Assembly: GCF_020982545.1 (NCBI RefSeq)
Contig: NZ_JAJKLK010000003.1
Span: forward strand, 1,240,001 to 1,304,000
Reading direction: 5' to 3'
Length of the DNA stretch: 64,000 nt
DNA from: Streptomyces sp. MNU76
GTDB taxonomy: Bacteria; Actinomycetota; Actinomycetes; Streptomycetales; Streptomycetaceae
This document shows, one piece after another, positions 1 through 8,182 of the stretch (within the stretch, counting starts at the first letter, position 1; every line of letters starts with the position of its first letter). Below the pieces are notes generated by a model that worked only from the letters and a program-made list of their open reading frames with translations, searched no databases and was not told the DNA's origin. The position numbers and the translations under genes were made by a program.

Positions 1-2
1 GA

Positions 3-77
3 AGGGCCGCGGGCGCGGGCCGGACCGCTGGGGGCCACTTCCGGTTCGAGGACTTCCGGGTGTGGAGGCTCCACTGA
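3..77 (+). CDS. 3' end of a gene cut by the window edge
   Basis: A frame is open from the left edge to a TGA at 75-77 and has G or C at nearly every third position, like the real genes nearby. The visible tail ends in GGHFRFEDFRVWRLH. Endings of this kind occur in beta-sandwich domains of secreted carbohydrate-active proteins, but 24 residues do not allow a family call. Confidence 0.4.
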   Translation, partial: RAAGAGRTAGGHFRFEDFRVWRLH

Positions 78-190
78 CGGGGCCCGGGTATTCCGGGTTG
101 ACCGACACTTGACACGTGGTCTATCTCACCGTCCGTCAAGCCCTTATTACGGTCGCGTAGGTCACACCCGAAGGTGAATCATGGCCCGAT

Positions 191-1006
191 GTGACAGACG
201 ATTCGAAGGACAGCAGAGCAATGGTCGGGTCGTACGTGGCGCTGGGGGACAGCTTCACCGAGGGCGTCGGCGATCCCGGACCCGACGGGCGGTTCGTCGG
301 CTGGGCCGACCGGTTCGCGGTGCTTCTCGCGGACCGGTTGCCCGAGGGCGACTTCGACTACACCAACCTGGCCGTGCGGGGGAAGCTCCTCGACCAGATC
401 GTGGAGGACCAGGTGCCGAGGGCGCTGGAGCTCGCCCCCGATCTGATCTCCTTCTGTGCGGGCGGCAACGACATCATCCGGCCGGGCACCGATCCCGACG
501 AGGTCGCGGAGCGGTTCGAGCGGGCGGTCGTCCGGCTCACCTCGGCCGTCGGCACGGTCATGGTGACGACCGGGTTCGACACCCGTGACGTGCCGGTGCT
601 GAGGCATCTGCGAGGCAAGATCGCCACGTACAACCTGCATGTCCGGGCCATCGCCGACCGGTACGGGTGCCCCGTGCTGGACCTGTGGTCGCTGAAGACG
701 GTGCAGGACCGGCGGGCCTGGGACCTGGACCGGTTGCATCTCTCCCCGGAGGGGCACACGCGGGTCGCTCTGCGGGCCGGGCAGGTGCTGGGGGTCGAGG
801 TCCCCGCGGATCCCGATCAGCCGTGGCCGCCGTTGCCGCCGCGCGGAACGCTGGAGATGCGGCGGGACAACATCCAGTGGGCGCGGGAGTATCTGGTGCC
901 GTGGATCGGCCGGCGGCTGCGGGGGGAGTCCTCCGGGGACCATGTGTCGGCGAAGGGGCAGCTGTCGCCGGACGACATCAGGTTGCGGATCGAGACGGTG
1001 GCTTGA
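191..1006 (+). CDS. SGNH/GDSL-family hydrolase
   Basis: A 271-residue esterase/lipase-like protein of the SGNH hydrolase superfamily. Block I is GDSF with the nucleophile Ser21, the oxyanion block is GGND at residues 91-94, and the catalytic pair is DRLH (Asp180 and His183). No signal peptide or membrane segment is visible, so it is probably cytoplasmic; the natural ester is unknown. The GTG at 191 is preceded by GAAGGTGA at 170-177. A second start, ATG at 221 (Met11), lies just before the conserved domain and would also give a complete enzyme. It stands alone, with a different gene set on either side. Confidence 0.85.
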   Translation: MTDDSKDSRAMVGSYVALGDSFTEGVGDPGPDGRFVGWADRFAVLLADRLPEGDFDYTNLAVRGKLLDQIVEDQVPRALELAPDLISFCAGGNDIIRPGTDPDEVAERFERAVVRLTSAVGTVMVTTGFDTRDVPVLRHLRGKIATYNLHVRAIADRYGCPVLDLWSLKTVQDRRAWDLDRLHLSPEGHTRVALRAGQVLGVEVPADPDQPWPPLPPRGTLEMRRDNIQWAREYLVPWIGRRLRGESSGDHVSAKGQLSPDDIRLRIETVA

Positions 1007-1225
1007 GGGCAGAGTTCGTGGCTTGAGGGCCGAGCGGTGGCCTGAGAAACCCAGGAGGCCTCAACCACCGGTTCCTCTCGTATACCTCTCCGTCTTGCTT
1101 GCCGGACTGTGCCCAGGCCCGAGCCGTGCGGTTGGCCGCGTCGGGCGATCTTCGGAAATGATGCCGCGCTCGCGCAGGGCGGTGGTGGCGAGGAACGCCC
1201 CCCACATGCAGGTCCCGGGCGGACC

Positions 1226-1251
1226 TTCGGGTTCATGATTCGGGTTCATGA
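1226..1251. repeat. 13-bp tandem direct repeat
   Basis: TTCGGGTTCATGA occurs twice head to tail (1226-1238 and 1239-1251), just beyond the 3' end of the leftward TetR gene. The rest of the 269-base gap between 1006 and 1276 shows no gene, no convincing hairpin and no promoter that I could support. Confidence 0.8.
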
Positions 1252-1275
1252 GATGAATGGGCGGCCTTCGTGGCG

Positions 1276-1860
1276 CTAGAAGGACGCCAGCAGGCTGTCG
1301 AGGGCGGCCCGTTGATGGTCCGGCGTCGCGGTATGGGGTACGAGCAGCGCGTTGACCTGGAAACCGGCCAGCACCGCGAGCAGCGCGTCGGCGCTCCGCT
1401 CGTCCGGCGCGGCGCCCCGGATCTCGCCGGCCGCCCTGGCTTCGGCCAGACAGTCGGTCATCCGCTGCCGCCACCGGTGCACGGCGGTGACGTGGACGGT
1501 CGCCATCCGCGGGTCGTGCAGGGCACGGCCCCAGAACGCGACGACGACCCGGGCCTCCAGAAGCCGTGTCTCGTCCAGCGGCATGATCTCGTGGCACAGC
1601 CGACGCAGCGCCACGAGCCCGGTGGCGTCGCCGATGGCCCGCTCGGCACGCACGTCGGTGCTCTCGACCGCGTACTGGAAGGCCGCCAGCAGGATGTCGT
1701 CCTTGCCGCGGAAGTACGGGGCGAGGGCCCCGTTGGCGTACCCCGCCTCGGCGGCGAGATCGCGCATCGTGACCGCGTCGAGCCCCTCGCGGGCGATCAA
1801 CGCCCACACCGCCGCGACGATCTCACGACGGCGCGCGTCATGGTCGACGATCTTCGGCAT
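1276..1860 (-). CDS. TetR/AcrR-family transcriptional regulator
   Basis: A 194-residue protein with a TetR N-terminal DNA-binding domain. It starts with a basic helix (HDARRREIVAAVW), and the helix-turn-helix lies around residues 25-50 with the signature TMRDLAAEAGYANGALAPYF. The C-terminal half is the variable ligand-binding dimer domain. It lies 51 bases after the DUF5134-like gene on the same strand and may be the last gene of the amine oxidase transcript, so it may sense an amine or a product of it. That ligand link is inference from position only. Confidence 0.88.
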   Translation of the reverse strand: MPKIVDHDARRREIVAAVWALIAREGLDAVTMRDLAAEAGYANGALAPYFRGKDDILLAAFQYAVESTDVRAERAIGDATGLVALRRLCHEIMPLDETRLLEARVVVAFWGRALHDPRMATVHVTAVHRWRQRMTDCLAEARAAGEIRGAAPDERSADALLAVLAGFQVNALLVPHTATPDHQRAALDSLLASF

Positions 1861-1911
1861 GAGCCCGCCGACTCCCTTCCTCCGACGGGACCGGCGCCCG
1901 CCTGTGCCGCT

Positions 1912-2400
1912 TCACCATGCCATGGCGGTCATCGCCGCGACCATGAGGACCGCCGGCGCGTCCTGCCGTCGCGCCGACGGGCCGTGTCCACCGCGTAGTT
2001 GAGAGAACATCACGGTTCCCGCCCGCGTCGCCGCCCAGCAGCCGGCCACGAGCAGCGCGAGCCCGCCGCCCCCCGTTCCGGCACCGGCTCCGTGGTGCGG
2101 CACGGCCGTTCCCCACGGCAGGGCCGCCGCCGTCAGCAGTGCCATCGCCGCGAGGTCGGCCGTCTCGGCGGCTCTGCCGCGCCCCGGGCACCCCGCGCAC
2201 AGCCGCCACACGGCGGCCGCCGCGACGGCGGCGGTACCGGCGAGCGCCGCCCCGCCCGACCGCTCGCCCGGCAGGACCATCACGGCCATCACCACCGTGA
2301 CGACGGCGTGCGGCCCCCAGCCGCGCACCGGCCCCGGCAGATGACCGGCCAGGCAGACCGCCGCCGCCGCCAGACCGGCCACCGCCAGCAGTTCATGCAT
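1912..2400 (-). CDS. DUF5134-like integral membrane protein
   Basis: A 162-residue hydrophobic protein with about five predicted membrane segments (for example [13 protein letters not shown] and [15 protein letters not shown]). It has the length and [12 protein letters not shown] motif of the DUF5134 proteins common in Streptomyces; function is unknown. The ATG at 2400 overlaps the last 8 bases of the amine oxidase gene, so the two are probably translationally coupled. In other actinobacteria such proteins sit with unrelated genes, so a role in amine metabolism cannot be assumed. Confidence 0.65.
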   Translation of the reverse strand: MHELLAVAGLAAAAVCLAGHLPGPVRGWGPHAVVTVVMAVMVLPGERSGGAALAGTAAVAAAAVWRLCAGCPGRGRAAETADLAAMALLTAAALPWGTAVPHHGAGAGTGGGGLALLVAGCWAATRAGTVMFSQLRGGHGPSARRQDAPAVLMVAAMTAMAW

Positions 2401-4174
2401 CGCAGCAGCCGTGGGAGACGGCCGCGGCCGGTGGGACGTCCAGTGTCGGGTTGCGGTCGAAGAAGCCCGTCGGGGTGAGCTTGAAGCCCGTGTGGTCGAC
2501 GGGCATGATCGGCCAGTCCTCCGGGCGGGGGGCGTGCGTGAGGCCGAAGGTGTGCCACACGACGAGCGACCGGCCGTCGAGGGAACGGTCCGCGGCCGTG
2601 TAGGCGGGCAGGCCCGCGCCGCCGGGATGCTGGTTGACGAAGTCGCCGGCGGGGTAGCGCTCGCCGGGATCGTAGGCGGTGACCCACAGATGCCGGGTGG
2701 CGAAGGCGGCGCGGGCGGCGATGGACGAGCCCGGGTCGGCGAGCAGGGTCGGCCTGCCCTCCGGGTGGAGGGTGTACCCGACGGGCGTGCCCAGGGAGTT
2801 GAGAGACTCGGGGTTCGAGATGTGCCACACCCGGCCGACGGCGAGGTCGGCGTCCCGCTGGGCCTCCGACTCGGTGCGCAGCGGTGTGCGCCGGAAGGTG
2901 AACGCGTTGCCCCGCGGGTTGTCCGGTCCCATCGGTACCCGGACGGCGTCGATCTCCTCCACCCGGTTCGCCGGGCCGTCGACGGCCATGTCCAGGCGGG
3001 CGCAGAACAGGTGCTGGTGGTATGGGGCGCCGAGCCCCGGGGCGACCTCGGAGGCGTACGGGTAGCCGGGCCCCGGGTAGGCGGAGGGGAAGACGATGCC
3101 GGTGGCCTTCGCCTCGAACTCGATGGCGCCGTCGAGGTAGAGGTACCAGTAGAAGCCGTAGTCGTAGTTGCCGATGGTGGTGAAGAAGGAGAGCACCATC
3201 CGGCGCTGGCGGCGGGTCTCGGCCCGGCCGGTCCACAGGTCGGTGTGCTTCCAGAGGATGCCGTGGTCCTCCTCGTGCAGACAGATCGCGTTGCGCAGGG
3301 TGCGCGGCGCCCCCGCGTCGTCGGCGATGACGGCGTCCAGGTAGGTGATGTCGCCCAGGCAGTCACAGCCCAGTTCGAGGGCGTTCGCCATGCGGCCGAT
3401 CAGGAACTCGCCGGTGTCGAAGTAGTTCTGCCAGGAGCGCACCGGCGACGGGTCGGCGTAGGGGACGACCATCTCGGCGATCGACGCGCGGTGGATGACG
3501 GGACGGTCGCGCCCCTTGTCGCGGTCGCGGAACGCGATCTGGTGGAGGACCATGCCCTCGCGGGCGTCGAAGCCGATCCGCAGGGACCAGTTCTCCCACT
3601 CCAGGAGATTGCCGTCGAGAGTGAAGCTCGGCCCCTCGGGTTGGGTGATCTCGATGGGCTTCTGGCTGGTGCGGCGGCCGGTGACCGCCGGGTCGCCGAA
3701 GTCGACGGACACATCGGGCAGCGGCACCGGGTCGAGGTCGATGATCCGGTCGACGGTCCTGTTCAGCACGTCGACGTAGACGACGAGACCGTCGACGGGA
3801 CATCCCCAGGCGTAGTCCTCCGGCTGTTTCTGGACGAAGGCGAGGCCGCGCAGGACACGGCGTCCGGCCTCGTCGGGGTACTCGTCCGCGTACACCCCGG
3901 CGGAGAGCGGGGCGACCCGCACCAGCGCCCCGTCGAGGCCGCGCCGGGCGAGCGCCGCCCGCCATCTCCCGTCGGCGGCCACGATCTCCTCGATCAGATC
4001 GAACTCCTCCTCCAAGATGGGGAGTTGCCCGTCCTTGACGGCATCGAGCGTGTGGTCGGAGTCGATCGTGCGGCGGGTCAGCGAGAGCACGACGTCATGC
4101 GCGGGCGCCCCCGCCGTGTCGTGCAGCATGACCCGCACACGACGGTCGACGGGATCGCCCGGGGCGTGCGCCAT
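2393..4174 (-). CDS. Primary (copper, TPQ) amine oxidase, 5' end out of frame
   Basis: Oxidises primary amines to aldehyde, ammonia and hydrogen peroxide using copper and a topaquinone made from a tyrosine. The cofactor motif NYDY is at residues 336-339 (Tyr337 becomes TPQ). Copper ligands are HQH at 386-388 and the His of [10 protein letters not shown] near the C terminus. The open frame starts at 4174 and gives 593 residues, about 50 short of the second amine oxidase in this window (637). The missing N-terminal part is encoded just upstream in another frame (4175-4319). It precedes the DUF5134-like gene in one transcript, and the AraC regulator and permease to the right probably serve the same pathway. 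Confidence 0.9.
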   Translation of the reverse strand: MAHAPGDPVDRRVRVMLHDTAGAPAHDVVLSLTRRTIDSDHTLDAVKDGQLPILEEEFDLIEEIVAADGRWRAALARRGLDGALVRVAPLSAGVYADEYPDEAGRRVLRGLAFVQKQPEDYAWGCPVDGLVVYVDVLNRTVDRIIDLDPVPLPDVSVDFGDPAVTGRRTSQKPIEITQPEGPSFTLDGNLLEWENWSLRIGFDAREGMVLHQIAFRDRDKGRDRPVIHRASIAEMVVPYADPSPVRSWQNYFDTGEFLIGRMANALELGCDCLGDITYLDAVIADDAGAPRTLRNAICLHEEDHGILWKHTDLWTGRAETRRQRRMVLSFFTTIGNYDYGFYWYLYLDGAIEFEAKATGIVFPSAYPGPGYPYASEVAPGLGAPYHQHLFCARLDMAVDGPANRVEEIDAVRVPMGPDNPRGNAFTFRRTPLRTESEAQRDADLAVGRVWHISNPESLNSLGTPVGYTLHPEGRPTLLADPGSSIAARAAFATRHLWVTAYDPGERYPAGDFVNQHPGGAGLPAYTAADRSLDGRSLVVWHTFGLTHAPRPEDWPIMPVDHTGFKLTPTGFFDRNPTLDVPPAAAVSHGCCDA

Positions 4175-4319
4175 CAGGAGGTCCTTCTCCGGCTCTTCCA
4201 GGCCGAGGTACGCGAAGCGGCTGGTGCCGGTCAGCAGGCCGGCTTCGGCGAGGATCGCGCGGGCCGCGGTGATCTCACTCGGGGTGAGCGGTGCGAGGGG
4301 TGAGGGGCAGGGAGGTCAT
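4175..4319 (-). other. Displaced 5' end of the amine oxidase gene (frameshift)
   Basis: A good ribosome site (GGAAGGAA) precedes ATG at 4319, but that frame stops after 14 codons. The frame that joins the amine oxidase reads [14 protein letters not shown] and then [17 protein letters not shown], a normal N terminus for the family, yet it has no start codon of its own. Removing one G from the GGGG run at 4297-4300 or 4304-4307 fuses the two frames into one uninterrupted protein. The upstream 4320-4500 stretch is the intergenic region to the AraC gene and shows nothing else. Confidence 0.8.
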
Positions 4320-4500
4320 CGCGTTCCTTCCAGGGGAGGCCGCCTTTTTTCAACGTGCGTAGATGAAAAACGCGCGGCCCGTGTCCCGTCCAGAGCCCGG
4401 CAGGGGCTTTCCCGCCGGGAGCGCCGTGCTCAGCCGAGCCCGTGCACGGAACGCCACCTCGCAGTGCACTGAGCGGCGGAACCGGGGCGACGCGGCACCG

Positions 4501-5487
4501 TCAGCCGCCCAGGCGCGCGGGCCGCACCGGCGCCTGACCCCGTCCGGCCCGCCGCCGGTAGTCCCGCGGGGTCTCGCCGTAGACCGCCTTGAAGACGCGG
4601 GCGAAGTGACGGCCGTCGAGGAGCCCCCAGCGGGCGGCTATAGCGGCCACCGGCTGGTCCCGGGTCGCCGGGTCGGAGAGGTCACGGGCGCACTGCTCCA
4701 GCCGTCGGGTGCGGATCCAGCCGGCGACCGTCGTCTCCTCCTGCGCGAACAGCTTGAAGAGATAGCGCCGCGAGATGCCGTGCGCCCCGGCGATCACGTC
4801 CGGTGTGAGGTCAGGGTCGGCGAGATGGCGCTCGATGTAGTCGCGGATGCGCAGCATGGTCGCCAGATGGGGTGCCACCGGCGCCGCCCGGTTGAGCCGC
4901 TCGCACAGCAGCGCCGTGACCAGGGACACCGCTCCGTCCGCCAGCCGCGACACCTCGGGTCCCGCGCAGTGCGCACTCTGCTCGGTCAGCGACCGCAGGA
5001 ACGGCGCCACGACCGCGCCCACCCCCTGGTCCGGAGCCATCCGCCGGCCCGTCACCGCACGCAGGGTCTCCGGTCGCAGCGGGATCAGCGGGCGTGGCAC
5101 CAGCACCAGCACCGTGCTGAAGGGGCTCTCGTAGGTGAAGCCGTACGTGCGCGAGGTGTCGCACAGCGCCAGGTCACCCGGTGTGAGCCGGCTCTGCACG
5201 CCGTCCTGCTCGATCACCGCGGAGCCCGAGACCTGGAGGGCCAGCTTGTAGAAGTCCTCCTCGTGGCGCGCGGCCGACGACTCCGTACGCCGTACCCGCA
5301 ACGGTCCCGCGTTCAGCGAACTCAGCCGCAGCGCGCCGACCCGGCCGGTGGCGGCCGTGCCGTGGAAGACATCGGTGGCCGTCCGCGTGGTGTCCAGCGG
5401 CGCGACCATCAGACGGGCCATCTCCTCGACCCAGAAGTCGAACCGCTCGTCCGGGGAGACCTGCTCGGTCGTCACGACGGTTCGCAT
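4501..5487 (-). CDS. AraC-family transcriptional activator, FeaR-like
   Basis: A 328-residue regulator. Residues about 30-190 form the AraC-binding-like domain seen in FeaR-type activators, and residues about 220-320 hold two helix-turn-helix motifs ending in the conserved HFARVFKAVYGETPRDYRR. FeaR of enteric bacteria activates aromatic amine oxidase and aldehyde dehydrogenase genes, so the neighbours (amine oxidase on one side, amine/amino-acid permease divergent on the other) support a role as amine-responsive activator. The start codon at 5487 is chosen because the family N terminus (F-D-F-W-V-E-E) follows it. Its own binding site was not recognised. Confidence 0.85.
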   Translation of the reverse strand: MRTVVTTEQVSPDERFDFWVEEMARLMVAPLDTTRTATDVFHGTAATGRVGALRLSSLNAGPLRVRRTESSAARHEEDFYKLALQVSGSAVIEQDGVQSRLTPGDLALCDTSRTYGFTYESPFSTVLVLVPRPLIPLRPETLRAVTGRRMAPDQGVGAVVAPFLRSLTEQSAHCAGPEVSRLADGAVSLVTALLCERLNRAAPVAPHLATMLRIRDYIERHLADPDLTPDVIAGAHGISRRYLFKLFAQEETTVAGWIRTRRLEQCARDLSDPATRDQPVAAIAARWGLLDGRHFARVFKAVYGETPRDYRRRAGRGQAPVRPARLGG

Positions 5488-5838
5488 GGACGCGCTCCAT
5501 CCGGTCGTTGCTGCTCCGCCACCGTATCGTCAACTCCCCTTGACCGGAAGATCGTTCCCGTCCGCCGGGGCGTACCGGCGGAGCGCTGTCCGTGCCCCCT
5601 CGGTTCCGCTCCGTGCATGCAGTGGCGAAAGCGCGTGCACGGCCGCGCACCCTCCCCGGGCCCGGATGGCAGGACAGTGTCCCCCATCACATCCGGACGG
5701 CGGTCACCAGGATCCGACACGGTCCCGGCGTGGACGCGACCGTCCTCAGCCTGACGCCCCCTCCCCATGCGGCGTCCCCCGTCCGGGTCCCGTGCCGTGT
5801 TCCCCGCCGGCGCGCTCCGTACTGATCAAGGAGTCCCC
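5488..5838. promoter_or_regulatory. Divergent intergenic region, AraC regulator / permease
   Basis: A 351-base gap between two divergent genes must carry both promoters. I see no gene with normal third-position GC here and no clear dyad. The permease ribosome site AAGGAG lies at 5828-5833. No -35/-10 pair was convincing enough to place. Confidence 0.5.
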
Positions 5839-7335
5839 TTGTCCCAGCAGTCACGCGATCCGGGACACCGCACGCACCTACGCCGTGGTGCGGTCGGTGT
5901 GGCCGGCATCCTCTTCTTCGTCCTGTCCGCGCAGGCCCCCCTCACCGGCATCGTGGGCACCCTGCCGGTGCCGCTCGGCCTCGGCAACGGCGGTGGAGCG
6001 CCCGCCGCGTACCTCGTCGTCGGCGCCGTCATCGCCGTCTTCGCCGTCGGGTTCATCACCATGAGTCGGCACGTCACGGACGCGGGAGCCTTCTACACCT
6101 ATGTGACACGCGGGCTGGGCGGGACCGTCGGAGTCGGCGCCTCCCAGACCGCCCTGCTCTGCTACGGCGCCACCCAGGCGGGCATGTACGGCCTGTACGG
6201 CGTCGTCGTCAAGGGCCTGGCCGTGCAGTACCTCTCCGTCGACCTGCCCTGGTGGCTCTGGGCGGTGGCGACGATGGCCCTCGTGCAGACCCTGGGCTCG
6301 CTCAACATCGAACTCGGCGCCAAGCTGCTGGCGTTCCTCGTCGTCGCCGAGAGCTCGCTGCTCGTGGCGTTCGCGATCCACGAGTTCGTCACCGGCGGAG
6401 GCCCCCAGGGGCTGAACCTCACCGGTAGCTTCGCGCCGTCCGCGTTCCTCGCCGGCGCGCCCGGCGTGGCCCTGACCTTCGCCATCGCCTCGATGATCGG
6501 CTTCGAGTCCGCGGCCATCTACGCGGAGGAGGCCAGGAACCCCGCGCGCACCGTGCCGAGGGCCACCTACCTCTCCGTCGTCGTCATCTCGGTGTTCTTC
6601 AGCTTCGTCTCCTGGATGGTCGTCAGCCACCACGGCGCGGACAGGGTGCAGGACGTGGCACGCGCCGCCCTGCGCGACGGCGACGCCACCTCGGTGGTCC
6701 TGGCGCCCGTGACCGACACCCTCGGCCCGTGGGCCACCGACACCATGGCCGTCCTGCTCGCCTCGTCACTCCTCGCGGGCATCCTCGCGTTCCACAACGC
6801 GATCAACCGCTACCTCCACTCGCTCGGCTCCACCGGCGTCCTGCCCGCCCGGCTGTCGCACACCAACCGGCACGGGGCGCCCCACATCGCCGGGCTGGCG
6901 CAGACCGTCCTCGCCCTGTCCATGGTCGTGCCGTTCGCCGTGGCCGGCGCCGACCCGGTGGTCACCCTGCTGACCTGGGGCGGGGGAGTGGCGGTGCTGT
7001 CGCTGCTGGTGCTGTACATCCTCACCTCGCTCTCCATCGTGGCCTTCTTCCGGCGGACCCGCCTGGACACCCGCCCCTGGCACACGCTGATCGCGCCGAG
7101 CGTGTCGGTCCTGCTGCTGCTCGGCGTCATGGTCATGGCCATCGCCAACTTCCCCACCCTGATCAGCGCCTCCGGCGGCACCGCCCTGCTCCTGGAGCTG
7201 GGCGTCCTGCTGGTGTTCGTCGGCGGGCTCGCCCTGGGCGCCGTACGGGGCGGCCGTCTCGGCGGCGGTGGCGGGCGCCGGACGGACGGCCGGGAGACGG
7301 AGCCCGCGCCGCCCGAGGTGCCCTCCTCCCTCTGA
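5839..7335 (+). CDS. APC-superfamily amine/amino-acid permease
   Basis: A 498-residue membrane transporter with about 12 hydrophobic segments, beginning with GVAGILFFVLSAQAPLTG and carrying the APC helix motif GFESAAIYAEEARNP in the middle. The family moves amino acids or amines across the cytoplasmic membrane by proton symport or exchange. The TTG at 5839 is preferred because AAGGAG lies five bases upstream; an upstream ATG at 5767 would add an unlikely arginine-rich tail. Divergent from the FeaR-like regulator, it probably imports the substrate of the amine oxidase at 2393-4319. Confidence 0.87.
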   Translation: MSQQSRDPGHRTHLRRGAVGVAGILFFVLSAQAPLTGIVGTLPVPLGLGNGGGAPAAYLVVGAVIAVFAVGFITMSRHVTDAGAFYTYVTRGLGGTVGVGASQTALLCYGATQAGMYGLYGVVVKGLAVQYLSVDLPWWLWAVATMALVQTLGSLNIELGAKLLAFLVVAESSLLVAFAIHEFVTGGGPQGLNLTGSFAPSAFLAGAPGVALTFAIASMIGFESAAIYAEEARNPARTVPRATYLSVVVISVFFSFVSWMVVSHHGADRVQDVARAALRDGDATSVVLAPVTDTLGPWATDTMAVLLASSLLAGILAFHNAINRYLHSLGSTGVLPARLSHTNRHGAPHIAGLAQTVLALSMVVPFAVAGADPVVTLLTWGGGVAVLSLLVLYILTSLSIVAFFRRTRLDTRPWHTLIAPSVSVLLLLGVMVMAIANFPTLISASGGTALLLELGVLLVFVGGLALGAVRGGRLGGGGGRRTDGRETEPAPPEVPSSL

Positions 7336-7365
7336 CGCTCCCCCCTGTGGCGCTCCCGCACCCGA

Positions 7366-7394
7366 AAGGGGCGGTCTCCTGGAGACCGCCCCTT
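7366..7394. terminator. Bidirectional hairpin terminator
   Basis: Perfect 14-base arms AAGGGGCGGTCTCC (7366-7379) and its complement (7381-7394) lie between the convergent permease and CMD genes. In practice the innermost bases form the loop. Confidence 0.75.
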
Positions 7395-7412
7395 CTCGCC
7401 GCGCCGCGCCGC

Positions 7413-7847
7413 TCACTCCGCCGGGCCCGAACCGCCCGCCCCGTCAACGGAGTTCGGTTCGATGCCGACGGCGCCGACCGTCTCCCGCCAGGCCTCCAGC
7501 CCGGCCTGGAAGGCGACGATGCCGGCCTCCGGCAGGGCGATCTCGATCACCTCCAGGATCTCCCGCGGGGTGACCCCGAGGTCGAGGGCCACCCGGATGT
7601 GGCTCTGGATGTGATGCCGGTCCGCGCGCATCACGGTCAGGCTGAGGATGAACAGCAGTTCCTTGGTGCGGCGGTCCAGACTGCGGGGCGCCAGATAGGC
7701 CGCCCGGACCAGCTCGTTCGCCGCCCGTAGGACGTCGAGGTCGTACCGCGCCATGACCTTGTGGTAGTCGAGGACGTACCCGCGGTCGCGGGCCATGGCG
7801 TCGACGTACTCCTGCGCGGCCGCGGAGGGGGCCGGATCGGCGGTCAT
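7413..7847 (-). CDS. Carboxymuconolactone decarboxylase-family (AhpD-like) protein
   Basis: A 144-residue CMD-fold protein with the core SLDRRTKELLFILSLTVM and the helix HHIQSHIRVALDLGVTPRE. The usual CxxC-H motif of peroxidase-type AhpD proteins is absent (RADRHHIQSH instead), so a redox role is unlikely and a decarboxylase, lactonase or binding role is more plausible. It is the last gene of the ten-gene leftward operon; its ATG overlaps the NIPSNAP stop (ATGA at 7847-7844). Confidence 0.85.
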   Translation of the reverse strand: MTADPAPSAAAQEYVDAMARDRGYVLDYHKVMARYDLDVLRAANELVRAAYLAPRSLDRRTKELLFILSLTVMRADRHHIQSHIRVALDLGVTPREILEVIEIALPEAGIVAFQAGLEAWRETVGAVGIEPNSVDGAGGSGPAE

Positions 7848-8182
7848 CCCCGGCCTCCCCCGGACGGGCGCACATGGACGTGCTCGGTGGCGGGGACGAG
7901 GATCCGGTTGGTCTGCCGGACGAGCAGCTCCCGCACCCGGCCGCGGAACGACGCGAACTCGTCGTCCTCCGCCAGCGCGGCGCGTCTCTTGGCGCGGTCC
8001 TCCAGGCTCTCGAAGCCCCAGAGGTAGACCAGCGTGTTGAGGTCGCCGACCTCGGTGGTCCAGCAGCCGAGGAGGTTGCCGAGGATCCGCACCTGGGGCT
8101 CTCGGCCGTACTCCTCCCACAGCCGCACGTAGTGCGCCGCCGCGCCCGGCTTGAGCAGGTAGTCCCGCTGCTCGACGATCAC
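7844..8182 (-). CDS. NIPSNAP-family protein
   Basis: A 112-residue ferredoxin-like alpha/beta barrel protein: IVEQRDYLLKPG at the start and LNTLVYLWGFESLEDRAKRR in the middle are the family's hallmarks. Small bacterial NIPSNAP proteins often occur in catabolic operons with oxygenases, where they may act as isomerases or tautomerases; this is not settled. The start is the GTG at 8182, which overlaps the hydroxylase stop (GTGA). Confidence 0.8.
   Translation of the reverse strand: MIVEQRDYLLKPGAAAHYVRLWEEYGREPQVRILGNLLGCWTTEVGDLNTLVYLWGFESLEDRAKRRAALAEDDEFASFRGRVRELLVRQTNRILVPATEHVHVRPSGGGRG

Noticed and set aside
4275..4319. The 14-codon frame from ATG 4319 as an independent leader peptide
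   Set aside because: Its sequence is explained as the amine oxidase N terminus before a one-base shift.
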